A stretch of DNA of 64,000 bases, taken from NCBI RefSeq assembly GCF_040786285.1, contig NZ_JBFMKQ010000001.1:1736001-1800000 (forward strand). Reading direction: 5' to 3'. The DNA is from Aquimarina sp040786285 (GTDB lineage Bacteria > Bacteroidota > Bacteroidia > Flavobacteriales > Flavobacteriaceae). A program made the translations under genes and the position numbers. The notes below the pieces were generated by a model that saw only the letters and a program-made list of their open reading frames with translations, ran no database searches and was not told the origin of the DNA. Position 1 is the first letter of the stretch. The number at the start of each line of letters is the position of its first letter. Shown in pieces: positions 23,876 to 34,078 of this stretch.

Positions 23876-24850
23876 CTATGCTCTCATTTTTATTACAATT
23901 TTGCCTTTATGCTTTCCATCACCAAAATACTGAATTAAACTTGGGGTGTCTTCTAAGCGATATGGGCCGTCAATTTTGAGTTTAATTTTATTTTGTTTTA
24001 CAAGTTCGCAGATATAATCCAAACCTTCGTTTGGTTTCAGGCCTAGTATTTGAAGTCTTTTTGTTGAGAATAAGGGAACAAATTTACCCCAAAATAGTAT
24101 TCTAATTAAGTTGAAGAGATTGCCACCAATAGTAACATATCTACCATTTGGGTTCAAAGCCCTTAGGTAAGAAAATGTGGATTTGTTCGTTTTACAATCC
24201 AGAATTATATCATATTGTTCTTCTGTCTTTGTGAAATTTACCTTTTTGTAGTCAATAACATAATCAAAACCGAGTGATAGCATCATATCCAGTTTCTCTC
24301 TAGAATCAACTCCTGTTACTTCGCAGTTCTTAAGTTTTGCTAATTGCAGTCCTATTGTTCCAACACCGCCACCACCCCCGTTAATTAGAATTTTCTGTCC
24401 TTCCTTGATTTCCCCAATATCTCGAAGTGCCTGCAGCGCAAGAGTTGAGGCATGAGGAATAGCAGCAGCTGTTTCAAAACTTAGGTCATCTGGTTTTTTA
24501 ATTACGGCATTTTCATGAATACTAATATATTCGGCAAAAGTCCCAAATCCATATTTTGAGATATCTCCAAATACGGCATCTCCGACTTTCAATTTCTCTA
24601 CATTTGATCCAATGTCTTCTACTGTACCCGATAGTTCCATTCCCGAAATTCTATACTTTGGGGTAGATAATCCATACATTAGTCTTAACAAATACGGTTT
24701 ACCCCGTACAAGACTCCAATCATAATCATTTACTGTAGTAGCCTGGATTTTTATCAGTACCTCATTTTCTTTAGGAATAGGTTTTGCTACTTCTTTACAT
24801 TTTAAAACCTTCCCAGGTAATCCATATTTCTCAAATACAATAGCTTTCAT
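23876..24850 (-). CDS. Zinc-independent MDR oxidoreductase (quinone oxidoreductase-like)
   Basis: A 324-residue medium-chain dehydrogenase/reductase: GroES-like N-terminus (IQATTVNDYDWSLVRGKPY, GMELSGTVEDIGSNVEKL) and a Rossmann domain with INGGGGGVGTIGLQLAKL. The cysteines that bind zinc in alcohol dehydrogenases are absent, which matches the quinone oxidoreductase branch using NADPH. The substrate is unknown. It probably shares a transcript with the methyltransferase. Confidence 0.88.
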   Translation of the reverse strand: MKAIVFEKYGLPGKVLKCKEVAKPIPKENEVLIKIQATTVNDYDWSLVRGKPYLLRLMYGLSTPKYRISGMELSGTVEDIGSNVEKLKVGDAVFGDISKYGFGTFAEYISIHENAVIKKPDDLSFETAAAIPHASTLALQALRDIGEIKEGQKILINGGGGGVGTIGLQLAKLKNCEVTGVDSREKLDMMLSLGFDYVIDYKKVNFTKTEEQYDIILDCKTNKSTFSYLRALNPNGRYVTIGGNLFNLIRILFWGKFVPLFSTKRLQILGLKPNEGLDYICELVKQNKIKLKIDGPYRLEDTPSLIQYFGDGKHKGKIVIKMRA

Positions 24851-24951
24851 TTTGGTTAGCTTTTATGTGCTTGGATGACGATTCAGAAGAGTAATTGTTA
24901 CATTTAAGAATTGTAGATAACATTCCGGTTAAACAGCTTTTTAATGCAATT

Positions 24952-27222
24952 TTAGGACGCATTTTTGTAATATGTTTTTAATACTTCATCAATGGCATCT
25001 ACAACTTCTTTTGCATTTTCTTTTGTAAAACATAGAGGCGGTTTTGTTTTGAGGACACTATCGTAGGGTCCATCAGTGCTAATGAGAATGTATTTGTTTC
25101 TTAATCCATTTTTGATATAATGAGCTAATTTCATATCAGGTTTATGGTTTTTTCCTTCAATTATTTCGACTCCCAAAAACAAGCCAGATCCTCTTACATC
25201 ACCTATACAATCGTATTTCACTTTAAGTGCTAACAAAAGTGATTTATAATATTCACCAACAATTTTTGCGTTTTCTTGCAATTTTTCTTCTTCAATCACT
25301 TCCAGTACAGATAATCCAATAGCGCATGACACTGGGTTACCGCCAAATGAACTAAAAAATTCCACACCTTTACTAAAAGATTGAGCGATCTCTTCTGTTG
25401 TTATTACTGCTCCCATTGGATGACCGTTGGCCATTGGTTTTCCAATAATTACAATATCTGGGGTAACATCTTGAGCTTCGAATCCCCAGAAGTGATCTCC
25501 CAAACGCCCAAAACCTGTTTGAACCTCATCACTTATACAGACTCCTCCTTGTTTTCTAATTATTGGATATATTTCTTTTAAATATCCCTTAGGAAGAGGA
25601 ACTTGTCCTCCACACCCTACAATTGATTCAGTAATAAATGCTGCGATGGGTGAATAAGAATTCTCTATTTGTTTAATAGCTTCTTTAGCATATAAATAAC
25701 CAGCATTATCACCAGTATATTTACCTCGATATGTATCAGGAATTTGAGTTTTTAGTATATAATCTTTTTGCCCTTGTCCTTTTGGATTATTGAATTTATA
25801 ATCACTTATATCTATGGCTATTTGTGTGTTTCCGTGATATCCATGCTCCATTATCATTATTTTTTTTAACCTGGTATGGGCATATGTCATTCTCATAGCC
25901 AGATCGCTTGCTGCACTTCCTGAGTTGACCAGGTAAACTTTATTGAGAGAATCCGGAAATTTCGATAATAACTTTTCTGCATACCTAGCTAATAGATCAT
26001 AAATATATCGAGTATTTGTATTTAACCTTGCCATTTGCCTTTGTCCTGAAGCTACAACTTTTGGGTGTGAATGCCCTACATGAGGAATATTATTATATGC
26101 ATCTAAAAAAGTATTTCCATGGATATCATACATATATTGAAATGCCGAACGAGCCATAGAAATAGGATCATCATAGCTTAATGACAAAATTGGGCTTATA
26201 TATTGATGTCTTCTTTTGATTTCTTCGGTGGTTGTTTGCGTCTTTTGAATTGGCAAGCCAATGGCTTTTCTAAATAGATTTTCTGCAGTTATGGGGCTAG
26301 TTTTTAACCATTTGTAAAGCATTTTCCAGGCAGATTCTTCACTGATAGCCGCATATTGATTATTGGGGTTTGTTTTTCTTGAATGAGCAGAATTACAGAC
26401 ACTTATGCAAAGTCTAGCCGCAATCAGATAATATAAGACCTTTACTTCTTTTTCTTCAACAGGAAGAATATCGTGATATGATTTTAGAATAATAGGTGCC
26501 CATTCTAAGGGATTTTCTTTGTCATAGCAAGCATATGTTATGGATATTGCCAGTTCATTAATTAAATGTGAGTGGGCTAGATCACCAAAATCAATAATTC
26601 CAGAAACTTTTCCATTTTTAGTTAGCACATTCCATTCGTTAGCATCATTGTGAATAATCTGCTTTCTTAATTCTGGTAACAATGGCTTTACGTTTTCTTC
26701 AAATTGGTGAAAAAAATAGCTAACCACGCTTCTGCCATTTGGATCTGTAATATCTTCAAGGTATTTTTTGTTTAAACTTAGATATTGGATATCCCATTCC
26801 CATTGCCTCGCTTTGAGGGTATAATTATTAAATTTTTGAAATTTAAGGTTCATTTGGGCAAGAAAAAACCCAAGTGAGTGAAATAGATCTCTTGTAGGTT
26901 TTTTATCTCCTAAAAACTCGCCATCAAGAAAAGAGAGCATCCTACAAATAGTTGGCCTTCCATCTATGTCTAATGTCTTGATAAAGTCACCATTTATAAA
27001 TGAAATTGGTTTTGGAAATTGATTCTCACTTTTTTTCTGCAAAAAGAGGAGTGCTTTGTTTTCTGCTTCAAGAATTGCAAGTAGTTCTTTATCGTAATTG
27101 TATGTCTTAAAAATATACTTGGTTAATTTATTTTTAATGATATAATTGGCATTGTCATAGCCATCAATCCTCTTAATTTCACAAGGATAAAACCCAAACT
27201 CTATTTCTAAAAGCTTATTCAT
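24952..27222 (-). CDS. Fused APH-type kinase and class III PLP phospho-lyase (hydroxylysine-type)
   Basis: A 756-residue fusion. Residues about 1-300 are an aminoglycoside-phosphotransferase-fold kinase with the catalytic HNDANEWN motif and metal-binding IIDFGD. Residues about 340-755 are a class III aminotransferase-fold PLP enzyme (LVNSGSAASDLAMRM; CISDEVQTGFGRLG; PLP Lys in IIGKPMANGHPMGA). The end STDGPYDSVLKTKPPLCF resembles vertebrate AGXT2L1/AGXT2L2 phospho-lyases, and the kinase part resembles hydroxylysine kinase. Inference: 5-hydroxylysine (or ethanolamine-like amino alcohol) is phosphorylated, then eliminated, within one protein. Other bacterial fusions carry an extra M23 domain that is missing here. 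Confidence 0.8.
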   Translation of the reverse strand: MNKLLEIEFGFYPCEIKRIDGYDNANYIIKNKLTKYIFKTYNYDKELLAILEAENKALLFLQKKSENQFPKPISFINGDFIKTLDIDGRPTICRMLSFLDGEFLGDKKPTRDLFHSLGFFLAQMNLKFQKFNNYTLKARQWEWDIQYLSLNKKYLEDITDPNGRSVVSYFFHQFEENVKPLLPELRKQIIHNDANEWNVLTKNGKVSGIIDFGDLAHSHLINELAISITYACYDKENPLEWAPIILKSYHDILPVEEKEVKVLYYLIAARLCISVCNSAHSRKTNPNNQYAAISEESAWKMLYKWLKTSPITAENLFRKAIGLPIQKTQTTTEEIKRRHQYISPILSLSYDDPISMARSAFQYMYDIHGNTFLDAYNNIPHVGHSHPKVVASGQRQMARLNTNTRYIYDLLARYAEKLLSKFPDSLNKVYLVNSGSAASDLAMRMTYAHTRLKKIMIMEHGYHGNTQIAIDISDYKFNNPKGQGQKDYILKTQIPDTYRGKYTGDNAGYLYAKEAIKQIENSYSPIAAFITESIVGCGGQVPLPKGYLKEIYPIIRKQGGVCISDEVQTGFGRLGDHFWGFEAQDVTPDIVIIGKPMANGHPMGAVITTEEIAQSFSKGVEFFSSFGGNPVSCAIGLSVLEVIEEEKLQENAKIVGEYYKSLLLALKVKYDCIGDVRGSGLFLGVEIIEGKNHKPDMKLAHYIKNGLRNKYILISTDGPYDSVLKTKPPLCFTKENAKEVVDAIDEVLKTYYKNAS

Positions 27223-27309
27223 TATTAAATAATTGAGTAAAGTTATTTTTTCATGATATTCTTAAGTTTTTCTTTCAATTTCTGGTATACCCGATGTATT
27301 ACAACAATT

Positions 27310-27339
27310 CTATATAGTTACCTTTTTATAACCATATAG
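27310..27339. other. Inverted repeat upstream of the fusion gene
   Basis: CTATAT-a-GTTA, loop CCTTTTTA, TAAC-c-ATATAG: 10 pairs with one internal mismatch. It lies 88 bp upstream of the fusion start and beyond the end of the galactosidase operon. No T-run follows on either strand, so a protein site is as likely as a weak terminator. Confidence 0.3.
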
Positions 27340-27387
27340 CCTAAATATAAAAAATAAATTCACCAAAAATTGAAAACGTAAAATCAA

Positions 27388-30300
27388 TTACTTTCCTCTA
27401 AAACTAAATGAAAACCTATAATTATCGGCTTTGTAACGGTACTTGTCTAAGGGATAAGCTCCCCATGAATTAATACCACCTATACCCATTTGAAAATGAT
27501 CCAGACAAATAGAAACTTCGTTGTCTTCTTTGAGATCAATGTTATGCATACTTCCTCTTTGTTCTTGTGTTAAGGTTTCTGGACTATAAGGTAGAGCGCT
27601 AAAACCAAAGGTTGAATGGCTCAAAATCTCGAGATGCACTCCACTCGTATTTTTTAGCACCAATGTACTTGTGTCTTCTCGATTGCCTGTTTCTTGCGGG
27701 CTGATATACTCATGCCCCATATCATCTATCTTTTTCTTATATCGACCTAGGTGCGCTGCATATTTGCGATCTACATAATTTTCGAAAGGACCTCTGCCAA
27801 ACCATTCTACATCTTTAAAAGAATTAGGTAGTTTAAAATATAAACCAAGCCTAGGTAATTCGGGTAAAGAATACTTTCCTGTTTTAAAATCACAATCTAT
27901 AATAACCCTGCTATTGGCGGTAATTGTATATGTCATTTTAAAATCACAATCTACATCTGGGAGATACAAATCTGCTACAATAGTTATTTGTTTTTCTGAT
28001 TGTTGATCGATTTTAACATGTTTTAATTCAGAGTTTTGTCCAGCATATCTCCAGATTTTGGTACGATCTGGCATTTGGTTGCCAAAGTCATTATCATTGG
28101 GTGCTCGCCAAAAATTTGGGTGTACAGTTCCAGCAATGCATTCGGTTTGATTGTATGTATAGGAGGTAAGTAACCCAGTTGATCTATCGATAGAAACTTC
28201 AAAATTATTTCGAGAGATAAGATAAGATTCTTTGCTTTCTACTATCGAAAGCTTTCCGTTTGAGCTTTCTTTTTTGATATCTGTTTTAGACCTATCACAC
28301 AATAAAAATTGGGCTTTTGCTACTTCATGACCAAAAGGAATTGATGTGTCCTTTTTTCCTTGAAATATAGCGGTGAAATTTAAATAATACTGGATATTCG
28401 ATTCAAGATCGATCTTAAAATCAAATCCAAAGTGCTTCGATTCCCCTGAATTAATATCCGGATTCTGAAGGTATCCTTGTTTTAAGATCTTTCCTTCAGA
28501 AGATAGTATTTCCCATTTGATTTCGAAGTGTGATAGCGAAATAAAATCAAAGTCATTACTAATTTCGATAATACCATTTTTGAGATCTATAACTTTAAAA
28601 TTTATGGGTTGATAGCATTTCTTTACTTCCCATATCGCAGGATGAAGAGTACGATCAGGGAACAATAATCCATTAATACAAAAATTGCCATCACTTGGCG
28701 TATCGGGAGGCCCAAAATCGCCACCAAATTTCCAGTATTTTTGACCCTCTTTGGTATAAGCAGCAATGCCTTGATCTACCCAATCCCAAATAAAACCACC
28801 TTGCAAAACCGGATGTGTATTGATCAAGTCCCAATAATCAATCAAGTTACCCACACTGTTTCCCATGGCATGTGCATATTCGCACATGATGTAGGGTCTT
28901 TCGTTTTTTTGGGAGGCATATGTTTGGACTTGCTCTATAGTTGGATACATGGGGCAAACGATATCTGTATTCTCTTCTTCACCGGCTTGTTCGAACTGCA
29001 CAGGTCTTGAGTCATCTTTAGATTTAACCCACTCATAGGCTGTTTTAAAATTGGGCCCATTTCCCGCTTCATTTCCCAGAGACCAAATAATGATCGAGGG
29101 GTGATTTTTGGTACGCTCAAACATACGTTGTACTCTGTCTAAATGCGCTGCTTTCCATTCTGGTAAATTGCAAGGATGTACAGATTCATCGTAGGGTGTA
29201 GAATAATTAGACCCCATACCGTGAGTTTCAATATTTGCCTCATCAACCACATACAAACCATATTCGTCACATAACTCATACCATCTGGCAGCATTGGGAT
29301 AATGACTATTACGCACAGCGTTGATGTTATACTGTTTCATCAGTTTGATATCCTGAATCATACTTTCTTCGGTAATGATTCGACCTGTGACTTCGTCATG
29401 TTCATGTCGATTAACACCCCGTACCGTAATTGCTTTTCCGTTGATCAAAAGTTGTGCATTTTTGATTTCGATTTTCCTGAATCCCACTTTACAACCCACA
29501 ACTTCCAGAATACTATTGTTCTGATCAAATAAGGTTAGTGAGAGTTGATATAGATTTGGTGTTTCGGCGGTCCATTGCAATGGATGGTTTAGTTGTTCTT
29601 GTATAGAGAAAGAAGCATTTTTTGATAGGGATTTGCAAGGTATATTGGTAGATAATAAGAGTTCTTTGGTTAATGAATATAGCTCGCAGCGTATGGTTCC
29701 ATTCCAGGGGTTTTGTGTTGTATTCTGAAGAGAAATATCCACACTCAGTAATCCATGAACATAATCTGAAGTTAGGTTTCCTTTGGCAAAAAAATCCTGA
29801 ATATAGATCGGATTTCTACAGAACAAATATACCTCACGCTGCATTCCGCTTAAGCGCCAAAAGTCCTGACACTCTAAGTATGAACCATCACACCAACGAT
29901 ATACCTCTACTGCAATCGTATTTTCTCCTTTTTGTAGATGTTTCGTAATGTCAAACTCAATGGGAGTCATCGAACCCTGATTATACCCAATCCACGTGCC
30001 ATTAACCCAAAAATGTGCTGCAGATTTTACCGATCCAAAATGAATGTAGATTTGTTTTCCTGCCCATTGATCTGGTATGGCAAACGTTTTTTTATAAGAA
30101 CCAACGGGATTATTAGTATGAGGAATGAAAGGAGGGTTTTTAGGAAAAGGATAGCGATCATTTACGTAAATCGGAACTCCGTGACCTTCTAGTTCCCAAT
30201 TTGCCGGTACTTTAATGTCACCCCAGGATGAGGTGTCATAATCAGCTTCTTGAAAACCTTTCGGTCGTTTATTAGGAGTATCGGCATACTTAAATTTCCA

Positions 30301-30468
30301 ACTTCCGTTAAGAGGTTTGTACCAAGGAGAGTTTTCTTTTTTATTTTGAAGCAAAAATGTGATATCTGTGTAAGGAAACATATTGACATGAGGCGTTTCC
30401 TGACCAATATTAAAGACTTTTGGGTTTTCCCAAAAATTAGTACTATCAAAATTGATTTCGGTTTTCAT
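27388..30468 (-). CDS. lacZ: GH2 beta-galactosidase (LacZ type)
   Basis: A 1026-residue enzyme hydrolysing terminal beta-D-galactosides. It has the five-domain LacZ layout: an N-terminal jelly roll (VPANWELEGHGVPIYVN), immunoglobulin-like domains, a TIM barrel with acid/base Glu in WSLGNEAGNG and nucleophile Glu in MCEYAHAMGN, then the C-terminal Bgal small chain domain (RLGLYFKLPNSF, WFGRGPFENYVDR). There is no signal peptide, so it is cytoplasmic. It is the last gene of the symporter-GH36-GH2 operon, 1 bp after GH36. Confidence 0.95.
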   Translation of the reverse strand: MKTEINFDSTNFWENPKVFNIGQETPHVNMFPYTDITFLLQNKKENSPWYKPLNGSWKFKYADTPNKRPKGFQEADYDTSSWGDIKVPANWELEGHGVPIYVNDRYPFPKNPPFIPHTNNPVGSYKKTFAIPDQWAGKQIYIHFGSVKSAAHFWVNGTWIGYNQGSMTPIEFDITKHLQKGENTIAVEVYRWCDGSYLECQDFWRLSGMQREVYLFCRNPIYIQDFFAKGNLTSDYVHGLLSVDISLQNTTQNPWNGTIRCELYSLTKELLLSTNIPCKSLSKNASFSIQEQLNHPLQWTAETPNLYQLSLTLFDQNNSILEVVGCKVGFRKIEIKNAQLLINGKAITVRGVNRHEHDEVTGRIITEESMIQDIKLMKQYNINAVRNSHYPNAARWYELCDEYGLYVVDEANIETHGMGSNYSTPYDESVHPCNLPEWKAAHLDRVQRMFERTKNHPSIIIWSLGNEAGNGPNFKTAYEWVKSKDDSRPVQFEQAGEEENTDIVCPMYPTIEQVQTYASQKNERPYIMCEYAHAMGNSVGNLIDYWDLINTHPVLQGGFIWDWVDQGIAAYTKEGQKYWKFGGDFGPPDTPSDGNFCINGLLFPDRTLHPAIWEVKKCYQPINFKVIDLKNGIIEISNDFDFISLSHFEIKWEILSSEGKILKQGYLQNPDINSGESKHFGFDFKIDLESNIQYYLNFTAIFQGKKDTSIPFGHEVAKAQFLLCDRSKTDIKKESSNGKLSIVESKESYLISRNNFEVSIDRSTGLLTSYTYNQTECIAGTVHPNFWRAPNDNDFGNQMPDRTKIWRYAGQNSELKHVKIDQQSEKQITIVADLYLPDVDCDFKMTYTITANSRVIIDCDFKTGKYSLPELPRLGLYFKLPNSFKDVEWFGRGPFENYVDRKYAAHLGRYKKKIDDMGHEYISPQETGNREDTSTLVLKNTSGVHLEILSHSTFGFSALPYSPETLTQEQRGSMHNIDLKEDNEVSICLDHFQMGIGGINSWGAYPLDKYRYKADNYRFSFSFRGK

Positions 30469-30469
30469 T

Positions 30470-32281
30470 TTAGATCGCAGCTAAAGTTATCATTCCCGAT
30501 ATGGGCACTTTTACAGAAGTCAAACCTTTTTTAAGTGTTTTAATATTGCCCTTAACTTCATTTCCCAGGCAATCATAAGTAAACACTTGATAGGTTTTGT
30601 GATCGTTTATAGCATTCAGAATAATATGCTCTGAAGTTTTGGCATTAATAATATCAATACAATCTGTTTCACCAGATAGTTCGATTGCAATATTAGCATG
30701 TATGGTAATAATTTCCTTTTCTTTGGAAGTTGCCTTAATTAACAGATAATTTTCTGAAGGCCCCGAAGCCATTAAATCACCATCAAGTAGTACATTTCGA
30801 TTTTTTATCCAATACTCGGTATAAAAACTAATCATTTGTTGATGTGCTGCTGAAATTTCATTGCATCTTACTGATAATTGAGGAACTGAAAATAAAATAT
30901 TCACAAACTGTAAAGCTGCTATTTCGACTGGTTCATCATAGTTCCACATAAACATATCCGAATGTACTGCCGTTGTACCGGATAGTAATCGTAGATCAAT
31001 AATTCGTTTTCTATTGGTCACAGCGTCATTTGGGCAGTCATGGGCTCTAAACATATTTCCACATTTTCGTAATGCTGGTCCAATATAATGCTGTCTGAAT
31101 TCAATAAGAATGTCAGGTTTTATGGCTGTTAAAGCTAACATCACATCGGTCATTAATCGATCAACTGCCGGACCAATGGCGGCATAATCTCTACCATCTT
31201 CGGCGGTCAATATGGTGTCGTCATAGGGAATAAAATGATCAATAAAATCGAGTTTAAAACCATCCAAATCCCAATCTTTTAGAGCTTTTATATATATGTT
31301 AATGAGGTATGCTCTAATTTCTGGATATCTGGGGTCTATAATGGCAGCCTGAAATTCTTCAGAAAAATGAAGAAACTTACCTTTGAATTGTTGGAAAGCT
31401 TTGGAATGTTTTCCGAAAAAAGGAACCGAATACCATAAAAGTACTTTCATCTCCAAATCATGAACCTGGGCTACAAAGTTGGCCATGTTTGGAAATCGTT
31501 TGAGGAGCCAATCACCGGTGTACCCATATCCACGATTACTATCATCGGTTTGCCAACCATCATCAACAATAATACTCTTGTAGCCCATTTTTGAAGCAAC
31601 TTTACACTCTTGAAGTAAACCATCGGTAGTAATATCTTGATGATAAGAATACCAGGTAGAATACATAGGTAATTTGGCAACTTCTGGCACTAACATTGGT
31701 TTGTAAAAAGATGCCCACCAATTAGAGACTTCGGCTAATGAATGTTCATAACGCTGCTTACGATAGTCTAATAGAATACTAAGTTCATATTTGGTAAAAT
31801 CAGGTACACTTTCTTTGAATACGATTACATTGCAATATACCCAGCCATCTTCTTCACGAAGTCCTGCACCTAATGATAGTGTGTTGATGGCATCAGAACA
31901 TGCAAAAGTATGTGTGTTATCACTATTGTGATCGTAAAGACAGATTACAGGAGCTTCATAAGCCGCTCGGGATACCAGCATGCGTTCTGCATCAAATTCG
32001 GCGTACACACGTCTGTCACTTTCATAATTACTAGTCCAGGTACCTTTTACATTGATTGCGGGAACTTTCCATACCAATTTAATTGGCTTTGTATTTTTAG
32101 ATGTCGATGCATGTAATCTGATAATTACCTTAAAAAGGCTGTTTTCTAGTTGTTCGGTTTTCCCTGATAATTTGAAACCCAATGCTTCTTCTTTAGAATA
32201 TATAGATATCCCACCGTGTGGAAGTTCATCTTGACCTACTTCCTGTATAAAATTCCATCCTTTTGTAGTTAAGTTCGCCAT
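30470..32281 (-). CDS. GH36 alpha-galactosidase
   Basis: A 603-residue protein of the GH36/GH27 clan: ISIYSKEEALGFKL N-terminal beta domain, SIIVDDGWQTDD barrel strand, the nucleophile Asp in DLDGFKLDFIDHF and the acid/base region FRAHDCPND. No signal peptide is present; it is therefore cytoplasmic and works on imported oligosaccharides such as melibiose- or raffinose-type sugars. Raffinose synthases share this family, but a bacterial galactoside operon supports hydrolase activity. Located between the symporter and the beta-galactosidase, with 20 bp and 1 bp gaps. Confidence 0.85.
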   Translation of the reverse strand: MANLTTKGWNFIQEVGQDELPHGGISIYSKEEALGFKLSGKTEQLENSLFKVIIRLHASTSKNTKPIKLVWKVPAINVKGTWTSNYESDRRVYAEFDAERMLVSRAAYEAPVICLYDHNSDNTHTFACSDAINTLSLGAGLREEDGWVYCNVIVFKESVPDFTKYELSILLDYRKQRYEHSLAEVSNWWASFYKPMLVPEVAKLPMYSTWYSYHQDITTDGLLQECKVASKMGYKSIIVDDGWQTDDSNRGYGYTGDWLLKRFPNMANFVAQVHDLEMKVLLWYSVPFFGKHSKAFQQFKGKFLHFSEEFQAAIIDPRYPEIRAYLINIYIKALKDWDLDGFKLDFIDHFIPYDDTILTAEDGRDYAAIGPAVDRLMTDVMLALTAIKPDILIEFRQHYIGPALRKCGNMFRAHDCPNDAVTNRKRIIDLRLLSGTTAVHSDMFMWNYDEPVEIAALQFVNILFSVPQLSVRCNEISAAHQQMISFYTEYWIKNRNVLLDGDLMASGPSENYLLIKATSKEKEIITIHANIAIELSGETDCIDIINAKTSEHIILNAINDHKTYQVFTYDCLGNEVKGNIKTLKKGLTSVKVPISGMITLAAI

Positions 32282-32301
32282 AATAACAAGTCATAAGTTT
32301 T

Positions 32302-33900
32302 TTAGGTTGCAACACCTAATGGAGAAAAGAAAATATAAGCTGCAATTACTATAATTACAAGAACAAAAGAAACCATATGTCGATGCTTCCAGGGCTTGAT
32401 ATCTACCAATTTTTTATCTATAGGTTTGTATGGAATTTCCATAGGATATAGTTTCCCAAAAAGCAGCATGATCGCGGTACTTGTTACGAATAAAATCGCC
32501 ATAATATGTAAGAAATGCAATCCGGTGTCAAAAACCAATTGTGTAAGGCCATAACAGGTAATAAAAAATATCAAGGCGACTTTTGCCCCAAGTGGCGGCA
32601 CTTTTTTGGTTACAAACCCCACAAATAAAATTGTAAAAATGGGTACACTAAAAAATCCGGCCACCTTCTGGATATAATCAAAAAAACCACCGTCCACAAA
32701 GGCAATAAATGGTGCAATAAACATGGCGGTCATTGCTAAAAAGACTTGTAAATATTTACTTCTTTTAATTAATGTCATATCGCCAATTTCTTTATTCTTA
32801 TGTTTTAGATAAGGTTTATAAATATTAAGCATAAACAAAGTACTGGAACTATTAAGGCCTGAGTTAAACGTAGTCAATGCAGCACCAAAAATAATGGCAG
32901 CCATAAATCCTGTTAAATATTCGGGCATGACATCACCGATTAGTCTTGGATATACCTCTGCTGTGTTTTCTAGGTTGAAATAAATATGAAGCGCAATAAG
33001 CCCGGGAATATTCAATAAAATAGGAGAGATTACCTTAAGAACACTCGCCAAGGCAATACCTTTTTGACCTGCAGCGAGATTTTTTGCCCCTAGTACACGT
33101 TGCATAATATATTGTTCGGTACCCCAATAGTTTAGATTTACGAGTAGCATCCCTGTAAATAAAGTGCTAAATGGTACTGGGGAATCAGGTTTTCCAATAG
33201 CATTAAGATGTTCAGTATTTTGAGTCATAATCATATCCAAACCAACAGAAAAGCTTCCGTCACCGATATAAAGCAATCCAAAAAAAGGAACTAATAATCC
33301 ACCGATTACTAATCCGATTCCGTTTATGGCATCTGAGACCGCAATTGCTTTAAGACCGCCAAAAATGGCATAGATACTCCCTACGATCCCAATAGACCAT
33401 ACCAAAATCCAGATAGTGGCCCAATTACTTAAACCGAAGACTCCAGAGAGATCAAACATTCCATTAAAGGCCACTGCCCCTGCATATAAGACAGGTGGCA
33501 TCATATTGATTACATACCCTACCAGAAAAATGATGGATATCCATTTTTTGATACTTGGATCAAATCGATCTTCTAAAAAATCTGGGGTGGTTACAGAACC
33601 ATTACGTAGATAAATTGGTAAAATAAACTCTGAAACGATTATTAATGATAGAATAGAGGTCATCCCCCAAGCCATCACAGCTACACTATCAATATACACT
33701 TGCTCATTCTCACCAATAAAGTTGTTGGCACTCATATTAGTAAGAAAAAGAGATCCGCCAATTACGAACCATCCCAGACTTCTTCCTCCCAGAAAGTACC
33801 CATCAGAGGTATTAAGAGCTTCGCCTTTGGTTTTTCGGTAGGAGATATAGGCAACTAGTAATGTAAAAAGTATAAAAGTTGAAACAGCAAGCATAAGCAC
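32302..33900 (-). CDS. Sodium/sugar symporter (SSS family, SGLT-like)
   Basis: A 532-residue inner-membrane transporter with about 14 hydrophobic segments. GGRSLGWFVIGGSLFLTNMSANNFIGE near the N-terminus and YAIFGGLKAIAVSDAINGIGL match SGLT/vSGLT-type members. It is first in the operon with the GH36 and GH2 enzymes, which makes imported galactosides or galactose the likely substrate. The operon has no TonB-dependent SusC/SusD pair, so only small sugars would need to reach it. Confidence 0.9.
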   Translation of the reverse strand: MLMLAVSTFILFTLLVAYISYRKTKGEALNTSDGYFLGGRSLGWFVIGGSLFLTNMSANNFIGENEQVYIDSVAVMAWGMTSILSLIIVSEFILPIYLRNGSVTTPDFLEDRFDPSIKKWISIIFLVGYVINMMPPVLYAGAVAFNGMFDLSGVFGLSNWATIWILVWSIGIVGSIYAIFGGLKAIAVSDAINGIGLVIGGLLVPFFGLLYIGDGSFSVGLDMIMTQNTEHLNAIGKPDSPVPFSTLFTGMLLVNLNYWGTEQYIMQRVLGAKNLAAGQKGIALASVLKVISPILLNIPGLIALHIYFNLENTAEVYPRLIGDVMPEYLTGFMAAIIFGAALTTFNSGLNSSSTLFMLNIYKPYLKHKNKEIGDMTLIKRSKYLQVFLAMTAMFIAPFIAFVDGGFFDYIQKVAGFFSVPIFTILFVGFVTKKVPPLGAKVALIFFITCYGLTQLVFDTGLHFLHIMAILFVTSTAIMLLFGKLYPMEIPYKPIDKKLVDIKPWKHRHMVSFVLVIIVIAAYIFFSPLGVAT

Positions 33901-33972
33901 GATTTATTAAATGGTTATGATAGCCAAAGACAATCATTTAATAAAGACTCACCTGGATTAAAGTGGTCATAC

Positions 33973-33986
33973 TGGTAGTTATACCA
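33973..33986. promoter_or_regulatory. Candidate operator of the galactoside operon
   Basis: TGGTA-gtta-TACCA, a perfect 5-bp inverted repeat, lies just downstream of the -7 box of the symporter operon (about the expected +1). Its placement fits a repressor site; the regulator is unknown and not adjacent. Confidence 0.35.
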
Positions 33987-33995
33987 TAGGTCTAT

Positions 33996-34003
33996 CAAAC
34001 TTA
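33996..34003 (-). promoter_or_regulatory. -7 box of the symporter operon
   Basis: On the minus strand the sequence reads TAAGTTTG, matching TAnnTTTG, about 96 nt before the symporter start. The -33 element is weak (TTT instead of TTG), so a regulator may be needed for activity. Confidence 0.4.
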
Positions 34004-34078
34004 AAAAAAATAATTAACGTAAAAAATACATTTAATATTTTTATTCGATTGATTTATAAAAGTATAGGTGCTATATTA

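Noticed and set aside
27310..27339. Terminator of the galactosidase operon
   Set aside because: The hairpin has a mismatch and no T-run on the minus strand, so I list it only as an inverted repeat.
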